14,636 bases of DNA from Chitinophagaceae bacterium UBA2793 (GCA_002352045.1 DEHT01000060.1:58222-72857); one strand, 5' to 3'; positions 7,172 through 14,635 are shown, counted from the first letter of the stretch. The notes: generated by a model not told the origin, from the sequence alone. Numbers and translations are program-made.

Positions 7172-7228
7172 CGTTTTTTTAGCTTACATATTGGCAATTC
7201 AACACATTAGGCTTTAAAATATCCGCAA

Positions 7229-8074
7229 ATGATTTTGGTAAAATCTATTCACCATTTACAACAGGCACTCGAAAATTACAGGCAAAAAGGCCAATCTATT
7301 GGCTTTGTGCCAACCATGGGAGCCCTGCATCCGGGCCATCTTTCATTGATTGCACAAAGCAGGGCTCAATGCCATATTACGGTTTGCAGCATATTTGTAA
7401 ACCCCACACAATTCAACAACCCACATGATTTTGAAAAGTACCCAATAACCATCGAGAAAGATATTGAGCTGCTTACAAGTGCAGGTTGCAATATTTTATT
7501 TTTTCCAACGGTAAATGAAATGTACCCCCAAAATGAAACTGTTATCCATTATCCTTTGGGGTATCTCGAAACTATATTGGAAGGGAAATATAGGCCCGGG
7601 CATTTCCAGGGAGTTTGCCAAATTGTAGATAAGTTATTGAATGCAGTAAACCCCACTACCCTTTTTCTTGGGCAAAAAGATTATCAGCAATGTATGGTAA
7701 TTGCTGAAATGATGAGGATTCGCAATCATAAAGCTGCATTAGTAATTGGCAATACAGTAAGAGAAGCCGATAGATTGGCAATGAGTAGCCGAAATATGCG
7801 TTTATCCACTACCGAAAGACAACAGGCATTAAAAATAATTGAAGTATTAAAATTAATAAAGCAACAACTATTGCCCGGCAGTGTAACCAGTTTATGCATT
7901 AGCGCAATAACAACACTTGAAGAAAATGGTTTTAAAGTAGATTATGTTGAAATTGCCAATGCCAATAATTTAGAAATAATAAAGCAATGGGATGGCGGAA
8001 CACCTATTGTAGCCCTGGCGGCTGCTTTTATAAACGAAATAAGATTAATAGACAACCTAATACTTTATCCATAA
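7229..8074 (+). CDS. panC: Pantoate--beta-alanine ligase (pantothenate synthetase)
   Basis: A 281-residue cytosolic enzyme that joins pantoate and beta-alanine using ATP to give pantothenate, the CoA precursor. It shows the nucleotidyltransferase HxGH-type motif in PTMGALHPGHLSL (28-40, His34/His37), the pantoate-binding FVNPTQFN (56-63), GQKDYQQ (148-154), and the KMSKS-equivalent VREADRLAMSSRN (177-189). Length is typical. The ATG at 7229 directly precedes the conserved N-terminus. The membrane-protein gene follows after 26 bases and is probably cotranscribed. panB, for the preceding branch of the pathway, is about 5.3 kb downstream on the same strand. Confidence 0.97.
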   Translation: MILVKSIHHLQQALENYRQKGQSIGFVPTMGALHPGHLSLIAQSRAQCHITVCSIFVNPTQFNNPHDFEKYPITIEKDIELLTSAGCNILFFPTVNEMYPQNETVIHYPLGYLETILEGKYRPGHFQGVCQIVDKLLNAVNPTTLFLGQKDYQQCMVIAEMMRIRNHKAALVIGNTVREADRLAMSSRNMRLSTTERQQALKIIEVLKLIKQQLLPGSVTSLCISAITTLEENGFKVDYVEIANANNLEIIKQWDGGTPIVALAAAFINEIRLIDNLILYP

Positions 8075-8100
8075 CCAACCGAATTGTATAACTTGAGTTT

Positions 8101-9129
8101 ATGGGCAAAAAACTGTTTTCCATTTTACAATATATTTTCTTTTTAGGGCTGGGCATTTTTTTAATATGGTGGCAACTAAAATCAATGACGGCTTTAGAAA
8201 TGACAGAGTTTAAAAAAGCACTCTCCAGTGTAAACTACTGGTTGATGCTTCCCGTAATTATAATGAGTTTGTTGAGCCACCTGAGCCGGGCTATGCGCTG
8301 GAAACTTTTGCTGCAACCTTTAGGCTACCATTCCAAACTTTCAAATACATTCGCCAGTACCATGGTGGGCTACCTTGCCAACGCTGCCATTCCACGCCTG
8401 GGAGAAGTTCTCAAATGCACACTGCTAGCCCGATACGAAAAATTTAAGTTCGAAAAAGTACTGGGTACCATTTTGGTTGAGCGCACTTTTGATTTAATTT
8501 GTTTTATCATCTTTATTGGCATTACGGTTTTAATTCAGCTTAAACTTATAGGTGGGTATGTAGAAACTAAACTTGAAAAAATTTCAAATAAAGCGGATGG
8601 ACTTTCTTTTTGGATTAAAATAATTGGGTTACTTGTTTTAATAATAATTGTTTTTCTATTACTAAAATGGCTCGCAAACAAATTTCCGCAAAGCAGGGTG
8701 GTTACAGGCATTAACCGTTTTATAAAAGGCATTGGCGATGGATTTATTGCTATTAAAAACCTACAACAAAAAAATCTTTTCATTGCACACACCCTATTTA
8801 TTTGGACAATGTACCTCTTGCAGGTTTATATTGGTTTTTTTGCAATGGAAGGCATGAACCACTTAGAGTTACCTGCTGCATTTTCGGTACTTACGCTTGC
8901 AACTTTAGCCATGATAGCCACACCGGGTGGTATAGGCTCCTTTCCTATTTTTGTAATGGAAACCTTGCTCATTTATTCCATCCCATCCCCTACCGGAAAA
9001 GCCTTTGGCTGGCTTATTTGGGGTACAAATACTGCTATTATTATTTTAGGAGGGTTGGTATCGTTGATTGTACTTCCCTATATCAATAAAAAATACAAAA
9101 CTGCATTATCCAATAACATTGTTCACTAA
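8101..9129 (+). CDS. UPF0104 / lysylphosphatidylglycerol synthase TM-region family membrane protein
   Basis: A 342-residue integral inner-membrane protein with about eight hydrophobic segments: roughly 7-25, 46-62, 82-98, 124-146, 170-190, 226-248, 258-292 and 302-326. Family landmarks are RAMRWKLLLQPLGY (63-76), NAAIPRLGEVLKCTLLA (94-110), VERTFDL (126-132) and the late TPGGIGSFP (274-282). These match the transmembrane part of MprF/AglD-type proteins (PF03706). The cytosolic aminoacyl-transferase domain of MprF is absent, so it is not a lysyl-phosphatidylglycerol synthase by itself. A lipid or flippase-like role is usually assumed for such stand-alone proteins. It follows panC by 26 bases. 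In other Bacteroidota I recall panC-panD-this family as a cluster; panD is absent between them here. Confidence 0.87.
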   Translation: MGKKLFSILQYIFFLGLGIFLIWWQLKSMTALEMTEFKKALSSVNYWLMLPVIIMSLLSHLSRAMRWKLLLQPLGYHSKLSNTFASTMVGYLANAAIPRLGEVLKCTLLARYEKFKFEKVLGTILVERTFDLICFIIFIGITVLIQLKLIGGYVETKLEKISNKADGLSFWIKIIGLLVLIIIVFLLLKWLANKFPQSRVVTGINRFIKGIGDGFIAIKNLQQKNLFIAHTLFIWTMYLLQVYIGFFAMEGMNHLELPAAFSVLTLATLAMIATPGGIGSFPIFVMETLLIYSIPSPTGKAFGWLIWGTNTAIIILGGLVSLIVLPYINKKYKTALSNNIVH

Positions 9130-9138
9130 AATTTAATA

Positions 9139-9167
9139 TTGAATAATGCTGGAAGCCGATAATTTTG
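9139..9167 (+). promoter_or_regulatory. Bacteroidota-type promoter of ppk1
   Basis: TTG at 9139-9141 is followed after 18 bases by TAATTTTG (9160-9167), an exact TAnnTTTG box with good spacing. Transcription would start near 9172, about a dozen bases before the TTG start codon at 9185. This places ppk1 in a separate unit from the membrane-protein gene, which ends at 9129. Confidence 0.65.
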
Positions 9168-9184
9168 CAATGCATCATTAATAT

Positions 9185-11251
9185 TTGGCTTTGCAAAAAA
9201 GGAAAACAATTGTTAGGGATATAAGCTGGCTTTCATTCAACAACAGGGTATTACAAGAAGCCGCCGACCCTACTGTGCCTCTTAAAGAAAGAATAAAATT
9301 CTTAGGTATCTTCTCAAATAATTTAGACGAATTTTTTAGAGTAAGAGTAGCCACCCTCCGTAAAATGACAGAGCTGGGCAATAAAGCCCGTATGCACCTT
9401 GAAGAAAAGCCCGAAAGTATAATTGAACATATACAGGAAATAGTTCAACAACAACAAATAGCTTTTGAAAATATTTGGAAAGACATTCAAAAAGAATTGT
9501 CAAAACAAAATATTCATTTATTAAATGAAAAAAAGCTCAGTACTTCACAACAAAAATTTGTACAGGAATATTTTAATGAACAGGTAAGAAGCAGTATTGT
9601 GCCTTTAATGATTGAAAGCATTCAAAATTTTCCGGTACTGAATGATAAATCTATTTACCTTGCCTGCAAACTTTCAAAAAAAGATAAAACCATCCCACAG
9701 AGGTTTGCTCTAATTTCCATACCCGCCCGAAGCATTTCAAGATTTTTAATTGTACCGGGCAAGGTAGGCGAACACAATATAATTTTATTAGACGATGTAA
9801 TCCGCTTTTGTATGCCGGTGATTTTTGCATCATTTGGTTACGATCAATTTTCGGCACATATAATAAAACTTACCAGGGATGCTGAAATTGATATAGACAA
9901 TGATGTGGCTACACCACTCATTCAAAAAATAAAAAAAGGTTTAAAAAACAGGAAGAAAGGCAAACCCGTACGTTTTGTTTTTGATAAAGACATTGATATA
10001 TCCTTACTTACCTATTTGGTAAAAAGGCTTGGCCTTTCTTTGAAAGAAAATTTAGTTCCCGGTGGGCGTATTCATAATTTTAAAGACTTTATGAAATTTC
10101 CCGACAGTGTGTTTACGGTTAAAGGAACTCGTAAAAAACCATTTACCCATCCTTTGCTTAAAAATGTAAACAGTGTAACCAATGTAGTTTTCAAAAAAGA
10201 TGTACTGCTCAATTTTCCTTACCATTCTTTTGATAGTGTAATTGATTTACTAAGAGAAGCTGCCATTGACCCCACAGTAGTAAGTATTAAAATTACTTGT
10301 TACCGTTTAGCATCTCGTTCAAAAGTTATTAATGCACTCACCAATGCTGTTCGCAATGGCAAACAGGTAACAGCAGTGCTGGAGCTAAGAGCAAGGTTTG
10401 ATGAAGAAGCCAATCTCGACTGGAAGGAAGAGCTGGAAGAAGCCGGCGTAAAAGTTTTGCTGGGTGTGCCTAATCAAAAAGTACATGCCAAACTTTGCCT
10501 TATTAAAAAAAGAGAAAATAACATTACCACGCATTATGGTTTTGTAAGTACCGGAAATTTAAACGAGGAAACTGCCTTGCTGTATGGCGACCATTGCCTG
10601 CTAAGTTCCGACCGAAAAATAATGGCAGATGTAAACCGGGTTTTCACCTACCTCGAAAACCCCCGAACCAGGGTTAATATTTTAAATAGTTGTAGAACAT
10701 TGATGATAAGCCCCACAGCCATGCGTAAACAATTAGTGGCACTCATCAACAAAGAAATAAAACTAGCACGCCAAAAAAAATATGCTTCTATCACACTCAA
10801 ACTAAATTCACTGAGTGATGAACAATTAATATTAACATTAGAAGATGCAGCCAAAGCCGGGGTTGAAATTAATATGATAATCAGAGGAATTTTTTGCATG
10901 TATTCCGAAAACAAAAAGTTTAAAATCCCTGTAAAGGCAATCAGTATTGTGGATGAATATTTAGAACATGCCCGGGTGTTTGTTTTCAACAATGGAGGCA
11001 ATACCAAAATGTTTATTTCTTCTGCCGATTGGATGGTACGCAATATTGACCACAGGTTGGAAGCGGCCTGCCCTATTTTAGAAAAAGATATGCAGCAGGA
11101 AATTATAGAGATGCTGAATATTCAGTTAAAGGATAACGTAAAAGCCAGGATTTTAGACAATGAACTCAGAAACGAATATGTAAATCCAGGCAACAAAGCA
11201 ACCATTCGTTCGCAGGTAGAAATTTATAATTATCTGTATCAAAAAAAATAA
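9185..11251 (+). CDS. ppk1: Polyphosphate kinase 1
   Basis: A 688-residue enzyme that reversibly transfers the ATP gamma-phosphate onto polyphosphate. The N-terminal domain begins at once with RDISWLSFNNRVLQEA (11-26) and FLGIFSNNLDEFFRVRVATL (39-58). The phospholipase-D-like catalytic half carries the presumed autophosphorylated His434 in KVHAKLCLI (432-440), then GFVSTGNLNEETALLYGDH, and a second His595 in LEHARVFVFNNGGN, with SADWMVRNIDHRLEAA near the C-terminus. Length matches the family (about 690). No ATG is available: an in-frame TAA sits at 9179-9181 and the first internal Met is residue 61, inside the conserved domain. Start is therefore TTG at 9185 (or TTG at 9191). It lies upstream of ppx, which reverses its reaction. 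Confidence 0.97.
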   Translation: MALQKRKTIVRDISWLSFNNRVLQEAADPTVPLKERIKFLGIFSNNLDEFFRVRVATLRKMTELGNKARMHLEEKPESIIEHIQEIVQQQQIAFENIWKDIQKELSKQNIHLLNEKKLSTSQQKFVQEYFNEQVRSSIVPLMIESIQNFPVLNDKSIYLACKLSKKDKTIPQRFALISIPARSISRFLIVPGKVGEHNIILLDDVIRFCMPVIFASFGYDQFSAHIIKLTRDAEIDIDNDVATPLIQKIKKGLKNRKKGKPVRFVFDKDIDISLLTYLVKRLGLSLKENLVPGGRIHNFKDFMKFPDSVFTVKGTRKKPFTHPLLKNVNSVTNVVFKKDVLLNFPYHSFDSVIDLLREAAIDPTVVSIKITCYRLASRSKVINALTNAVRNGKQVTAVLELRARFDEEANLDWKEELEEAGVKVLLGVPNQKVHAKLCLIKKRENNITTHYGFVSTGNLNEETALLYGDHCLLSSDRKIMADVNRVFTYLENPRTRVNILNSCRTLMISPTAMRKQLVALINKEIKLARQKKYASITLKLNSLSDEQLILTLEDAAKAGVEINMIIRGIFCMYSENKKFKIPVKAISIVDEYLEHARVFVFNNGGNTKMFISSADWMVRNIDHRLEAACPILEKDMQQEIIEMLNIQLKDNVKARILDNELRNEYVNPGNKATIRSQVEIYNYLYQKK

Positions 11252-11349
11252 TCGCTTCCCGTTTTCAAAAAAATGAAACCTGGCAGGATTATTCAGTATT
11301 ACAGTTTACCACTTGCTTTGCAATCTTTATATTAATGATACAAGCTTCC

Positions 11350-11377
11350 TACAAACGCTTTGTAAACCCATTTTTTT
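11350..11377 (+). terminator. Weak candidate terminator after ppk1
   Basis: TACAAA (11350-11355) and TTTGTA (11359-11364) form a 6-bp stem with a CGC loop, followed 6 bases later by a run of seven T (11371-11377). The stem is short and A/T-rich, so termination would be partial at best. The rest of the 192 bases between ppk1 and the ppx start is A/T-rich and shows nothing else I recognise. Confidence 0.3.
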
Positions 11378-11443
11378 GATTTACTCTTTTTTTTAAAATT
11401 GCATAACAGAAAACATTGTATTTTGTGCGTAAAAAACAATATT

Positions 11444-12337
11444 TTGATACTCGCCGCAATTGATATAGGCAGCAATGCTGCCCGACTTTTAATAACTGAA
11501 GTTGTACAAAACGGTAACAGCAAACCGCAGTTTAACAAGCTCAATCTTTTTAGAGTTCCACTGAGGCTTGGATTTGATGTTTTTGAAAGCAATCAAATTT
11601 CCCACGAAAAGGAAAAAATGTTTACCGAAACCATGAAAGGTTTCAAGCATTTAATGAACGCATATAGCGTGCAGGCCGTAAAAGCCTGTGCTACCAGTGC
11701 AATGAGGGATGCCGCAAACAGCGAGGAAGTAATTAGAAGAATTTATGCCTCTACCGGTATTCAAATTGAAATTATTAGCGGCGACATGGAAGCCAACCTC
11801 GTTTATGAAAACCATGTTGCCGAAAACATGGATGCCGAAAACAGCTATTTATATATAGATGTTGGAGGTGGCAGCACCGAATTATCTTTTTTTAGCAATG
11901 GGGTTTTAATTTTAAAAAAATCGTTCGACATAGGAACCATTCGTTTATTAAAAAATTTTGTTACAGATGAGCAATGGGACGAAATGAAAAATAACATCAA
12001 AGCGGTAACAAAAGGCCACAAGCAGGTAATAGCAATAGGTAGTGGCGGCAATATCAATAAAGTGTTTTCGTTGAGTAAGAAAAAAGATGGAAAACCCTTG
12101 AACTTTGAATTGCTAAAAAATTATTACCAGGAACTGGCATCCTTTTCTATTGAAGCAAGAATGGAGCAATATAAAATGCGAAGAGACCGTGCAGACGTAA
12201 TAGTACCGGCTCTTTCAATTTACCTTAATGTAATGCGCTGGGCCAATGCCGATGAAATATTTGTACCTAAAATTGGCCTGGCAGATGGACTTATTCAACA
12301 CTTATGGCAACAAATAAAAAACAATCCCACCTCATGA
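11444..12337 (+). CDS. ppx: Ppx/GppA-family exopolyphosphatase
   Basis: A protein of about 297 residues in the actin-like ATPase fold that removes terminal phosphate from polyphosphate, or from pppGpp for GppA types. Landmarks (numbered from 11444): AAIDIGSNAARLLI (4-17), the phosphate-1 loop; ATSAMRDAAN (83-92); SGDMEANL (112-119); IDVGGGSTE (138-146), the phosphate-2 loop; IAIGSGGN; and RADVIVPALSIY near the end. It has only the catalytic domain, without the C-terminal HD-like domain of E. coli Ppx, as is common for ~300-residue members. No in-frame ATG precedes the first motif. TTG at 11444 gives MILAAIDIGSN, where homologues begin; TTG codons at 11399 and 11423 are alternatives adding 15 or 7 residues. 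It sits downstream of ppk1 and overlaps the next gene by ATGA. Confidence 0.92.
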   Translation: MILAAIDIGSNAARLLITEVVQNGNSKPQFNKLNLFRVPLRLGFDVFESNQISHEKEKMFTETMKGFKHLMNAYSVQAVKACATSAMRDAANSEEVIRRIYASTGIQIEIISGDMEANLVYENHVAENMDAENSYLYIDVGGGSTELSFFSNGVLILKKSFDIGTIRLLKNFVTDEQWDEMKNNIKAVTKGHKQVIAIGSGGNINKVFSLSKKKDGKPLNFELLKNYYQELASFSIEARMEQYKMRRDRADVIVPALSIYLNVMRWANADEIFVPKIGLADGLIQHLWQQIKNNPTS

Positions 12338-13269
12338 AATTAATTGTCACCCTCTTGCTTTTTATTACATGTCAAAAAGCAAATGCTCAAAACCTCTTTA
12401 CTCAATTTGTAAACAATAGAAACATACAATGGGCTATTAGCTCCGAAGAAAACATAGCATGCGATAGTTTTACACTCAATCTATTTTTAAGACAGCAGTT
12501 GAGTCAACACAAAATTAAAGCCAGCATTATTGATGACTTTGAAACGGTGCAAACCATTTCATACATTAATGCAGATTCAGTTATTAAAAGAATACAGCTT
12601 AATGAATCCTCCAGCAATCCAAATCCACAAATACTCTTTAGCAATAAATACTTTAGTTTAGAAGCAAGCAATTTAGTAGAGGCCTACCAGGTGATTTATG
12701 TAGAAAATGGCAAGATAAAATCGGTGGTGAATGCCATTTCTCCTAAACACACTGTTGTTACCCCAAATGGTAGAGTGCTGGGCTTAGCCAATACATTTAC
12801 TACCGGTATTAACTACAACAGAAATCTTAAAAATGCATTCGTTAAACACAGTATCCACATCGCCACAACTCATTTAAACATTTTTCCCAGAGCCGAAAGA
12901 AGCCTTATTCAAAAAATGGTTTACAATAAAGATTTGCTTACAACCATTTGGCCATACCTCGGCAAAAGTTACAAAATATTCAGGCTCGACAGTTTGCAGT
13001 TCATTAGCAGAGATGAATTATTAAATGCACAATTTCATCCATCTCTTTCAGTGAATGTACCCGTTTACGACGTAAATGGAAATCTAACACATTCAAAAAT
13101 TGTAAGAGCCGAAATTTCGCCTGAATTTTTCAGTAACGTTTCGCTTGAGCAGGAATGGCGTTACAATCAAAAGGCTAATATTCTCTTTAATAAAATTGTT
13201 TCCCTTACGCTTTCTTTTAGAGACAGAGATGGAAAAGAAGCTAAAGTGCTCAAATTGATTCCTCAATAA
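12334..13269 (+). CDS. Secreted protein of unknown function, translationally coupled to ppx
   Basis: I do not recognise this 311-residue protein. Its N-terminus MKLIVTLLLFITCQKANAQ is a clear Sec signal peptide with probable cleavage at or just after ANA, so the mature protein should be periplasmic or exported. No lipobox Cys fits at the cleavage site and no later membrane helix is visible. The mature chain is mixed polar/beta-like, with a segment VNVPVYDVNGNLTHSK around residues 229-244 and a C-terminal strand-like region SLTLSFRDRDGK. The ATG at 12334 is chosen over an in-frame ATG at 12304 because it starts the signal peptide and its ATGA overlaps the ppx stop (12335-12337), a sign of translational coupling. 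It is therefore likely made with Ppx, which is cytosolic, so the functional tie is unclear. Confidence 0.8.
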   Translation: MKLIVTLLLFITCQKANAQNLFTQFVNNRNIQWAISSEENIACDSFTLNLFLRQQLSQHKIKASIIDDFETVQTISYINADSVIKRIQLNESSSNPNPQILFSNKYFSLEASNLVEAYQVIYVENGKIKSVVNAISPKHTVVTPNGRVLGLANTFTTGINYNRNLKNAFVKHSIHIATTHLNIFPRAERSLIQKMVYNKDLLTTIWPYLGKSYKIFRLDSLQFISRDELLNAQFHPSLSVNVPVYDVNGNLTHSKIVRAEISPEFFSNVSLEQEWRYNQKANILFNKIVSLTLSFRDRDGKEAKVLKLIPQ

Positions 13270-13342
13270 TTTTCTATTACATTTACACCCTAAGCGAATT
13301 TGTAGGACTTGTTTTATTCTAATGCAGAGCCAACTCCTCTTC

Positions 13343-13369
13343 GCAATTTTTAACTTCAATCAAAATTGC
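13343..13369 (+). promoter_or_regulatory. Inverted repeat immediately before panB
   Basis: GCAATTTT (13343-13350) and AAAATTGC (13362-13369) are a perfect 8-bp inverted repeat with an 11-base spacer, ending one base before the panB ATG. It could be an mRNA hairpin masking the start region or an operator-type dyad. A chance A/T-rich repeat is also possible. No exact TAnnTTTG box is seen in the 101-base gap before panB. Confidence 0.35.
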
Positions 13370-13370
13370 A

Positions 13371-14186
13371 ATGTCAACCCATAAAGATGTAAAAAAAATT
13401 ACTACCAACACGCTTCAAAAAATGAAAGCAGCCGGTGAAAAAATTTCAATGCTTACGGCTTATGATTTTTCTTTTGCAAAACTATTTGATAGCGCAGGCA
13501 TTGATATTATTTTGGTAGGAGACAGTGCAAGCAATGTAATGGCCGGCCACGAAACTACCCTGCCCATTACCTTAGATCAAATGATTTATCATGCATCATC
13601 GGTTGTTAGAGGAGTTGACCGTTGCCTGGTGGTGGTTGATCTACCTTTTGGCTCTTACCAGGGCAATAGCAAAGAGGCTCTTATATCTGCAATTAAAATT
13701 ATGAAAGAAACCGGCGGTCATTCTATTAAATTAGAAGGTGGTACCGAAGTGGTAGAATCTGTTAAACGTATTGTAGATGCAGGTATTCCGGTAATGGGGC
13801 ATTTAGGGTTAACACCACAAAGCATTTATAAATTTGGCACTTATACTGTAAGAGCCAAGGAAGAAGCAGAGGCAGATAAACTTCGCAAAGATGCATTGCT
13901 ATTGCAGGAAGCCGGATGTTTTGCACTGGTGCTGGAAAAAATTCCGGCATCATTAGCTACAGAGGTTTCAACATCTTTATCCATTCCTACCATTGGTATT
14001 GGTGCCGGTAATGGCTGCGATGGGCAGGTGTTGGTGATGCACGATATGTTGGGAATTAATGTGGAATTTAAACCAAGATTTTTGCGGCAATACCTCAACC
14101 TTCACCAACAAATTACAGGTGCTGTAAATCAATATATTGGCGATGTAAAAAGTGGAGACTTCCCAAATGAAATGGAGCAGTATTGA
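13371..14186 (+). CDS. panB: 3-methyl-2-oxobutanoate hydroxymethyltransferase (ketopantoate hydroxymethyltransferase)
   Basis: A 271-residue TIM-barrel enzyme that adds a hydroxymethyl group from 5,10-methylene-tetrahydrofolate to 2-oxoisovalerate to give ketopantoate, the first committed step towards pantothenate. Landmarks: KISMLTAYDFSFAKLFDSAG (24-43); VGDSASNVMAG (49-59) with metal/substrate-binding Asp51; DLPFGSY (90-96) with Asp90; KLEGG (120-124) with Glu122; VMGHLGLTPQS (141-151); LEKIP (188-192) with presumed general base Glu189; and IGIGAGNGCDGQVLV (208-222). Length is typical. The ATG at 13371 opens the protein a few residues before the conserved region. It lies 101 bases after the secreted-protein gene, so it could share that transcript or have its own promoter. 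Confidence 0.97.
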   Translation: MSTHKDVKKITTNTLQKMKAAGEKISMLTAYDFSFAKLFDSAGIDIILVGDSASNVMAGHETTLPITLDQMIYHASSVVRGVDRCLVVVDLPFGSYQGNSKEALISAIKIMKETGGHSIKLEGGTEVVESVKRIVDAGIPVMGHLGLTPQSIYKFGTYTVRAKEEAEADKLRKDALLLQEAGCFALVLEKIPASLATEVSTSLSIPTIGIGAGNGCDGQVLVMHDMLGINVEFKPRFLRQYLNLHQQITGAVNQYIGDVKSGDFPNEMEQY

Positions 14187-14204
14187 GTTACATTTTTTTG
14201 GTTG

Positions 14205-14224
14205 GCACCCAAGGTAGCACCCAA
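14205..14224 (+). repeat. Short direct repeat after panB
   Basis: GCACCCAA occurs at 14205-14212 and again at 14217-14224, separated by GGTA. It lies 18 bases after the panB stop, in the A/T-rich stretch 14187-14280 where I see no gene. Its meaning is unknown; it may mark an old insertion or excision edge. Confidence 0.5.
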
Positions 14225-14340
14225 ACTGGCTTTTAAAAATAAAATATACAATCAACTTTGTTTTTATAAATGCATTAGTATTGATGGAAGTAGCGTTGTG
14301 TTATATAATCCCTATTTTTCGGAACTTACTTTTACGTAAG

Positions 14341-14439
14341 TCAATGATGCAAAAGTTGGAGTACATTCATAATAATGCAGTGGCTGCCGGGTTTTTAAGT
14401 TTTGCAGAAGATTATAAGTATTAATCTGCTAAATTTTAT
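14341..14439 (+). pseudogene. C-terminal remnant of an IS200-like (REP-associated, Y1-type) transposase
   Basis: The + strand frame at 14344-14421 reads MMQKLEYIHNNAVAAGFL followed by SFAEDYKY. This closely fits the C-terminal QKLxYIHxNPVxAGxVxxxEDYxYSSA pattern of REP-associated tyrosine transposases. A TAA follows at 14422-14424, and the same frame continues as S-A-K-F-Y. The expected YKYSSAKFY is thus broken by a stop where Ser is normal; one C-to-A change (TCA to TAA) would explain it. The Pro of YIHNNP is Ala here. The open frame extends back to 14284, but residues before 14341 do not resemble the transposase. The N-terminal half with the catalytic HUH and Tyr is absent from the window, so this is a dead fragment. 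Confidence 0.7.
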
Positions 14440-14440
14440 T

Positions 14441-14635
14441 TTAGGTTCCGGTTCGTGGAGACACGAAATCCAAGGCCAAGGTTATTGCACTACCCGTAAC
14501 GCCTTTACTGCTTACAATTGCTGACAAGGCAAATGTATTGATTAGCTCAGTTACAATTATATTATTAGTAGTGCCGCTGTAATTGCCGACAGGTTTTTTA
14601 TGATAGCTTCTTCCAAAAATATTAATATTGTCGCC
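14441..14635 (-). CDS. Partial C-terminal end of a larger protein, possibly RHS/YD-repeat type, entering from beyond the window
   Basis: On the minus strand an open frame runs from the window edge to a TAA at 14443-14441, giving 64 residues that begin GDNINIFGRSYHKKP and end ALDFVSPRTGT. The G-D-x-I-x-I-F-G-x-S-Y pattern and the following Ser/Thr/Gly-rich stretch recall the segment before the RHS-associated core in large Bacteroidota surface proteins, but this is memory-level resemblance only. In such proteins I expect further conserved sequence after this segment; here the frame stops soon after entering the hairpin at 14452-14467. The last residues (FVSPRT) are encoded by that hairpin, which suggests truncation by the adjacent element. 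The start is outside the window. Confidence 0.4.
   Translation of the reverse strand, partial: GDNINIFGRSYHKKPVGNYSGTTNNIIVTELINTFALSAIVSSKGVTGSAITLALDFVSPRTGT
14452..14467. repeat. REP-like hairpin with GAGA loop next to the transposase remnant
   Basis: TTCGTG (14452-14457) and CACGAA (14462-14467) form a perfect 6-bp stem around a GAGA tetraloop, 12 bases after the last recognisable transposase codon. Short palindromes beside Y1-type transposases are typical of REP elements and of IS200/IS605-family ends, so it may be the element's 3' terminal hairpin. I see only this one copy in the window, so repeat status is not shown here. Confidence 0.5.

Noticed and set aside
7125..7228. Riboswitch or panC-specific promoter in the divergent gap
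   Set aside because: The gap is only 104 bases. On the + strand it has no exact TAnnTTTG box (TACGTTTT misses by one) and no strong stem structure.
8802..9089. 95-residue alternative-frame open reading frame within the membrane-protein gene
   Set aside because: It overlaps the conserved TPGGIGSFP region in another frame, and its composition is that of a shadow frame.
10648..11043. 131-residue open frame on the minus strand inside ppk1
   Set aside because: It lies wholly antisense to conserved Ppk1 coding sequence and has no recognisable domain or promoter.
12304..12333. Earlier ATG for the secreted protein
   Set aside because: It would put ten polar residues before the signal peptide and overlap ppx by 34 bases. 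The ATGA overlap at 12334 fits better.
14187..14330. Open stretch in the panB frame after its stop, reading W-L-A-P-K-V-A-P-K
   Set aside because: PanB already ends at the normal place, and the downstream peptide resembles nothing I know and ends in a stop. It is probably non-coding.
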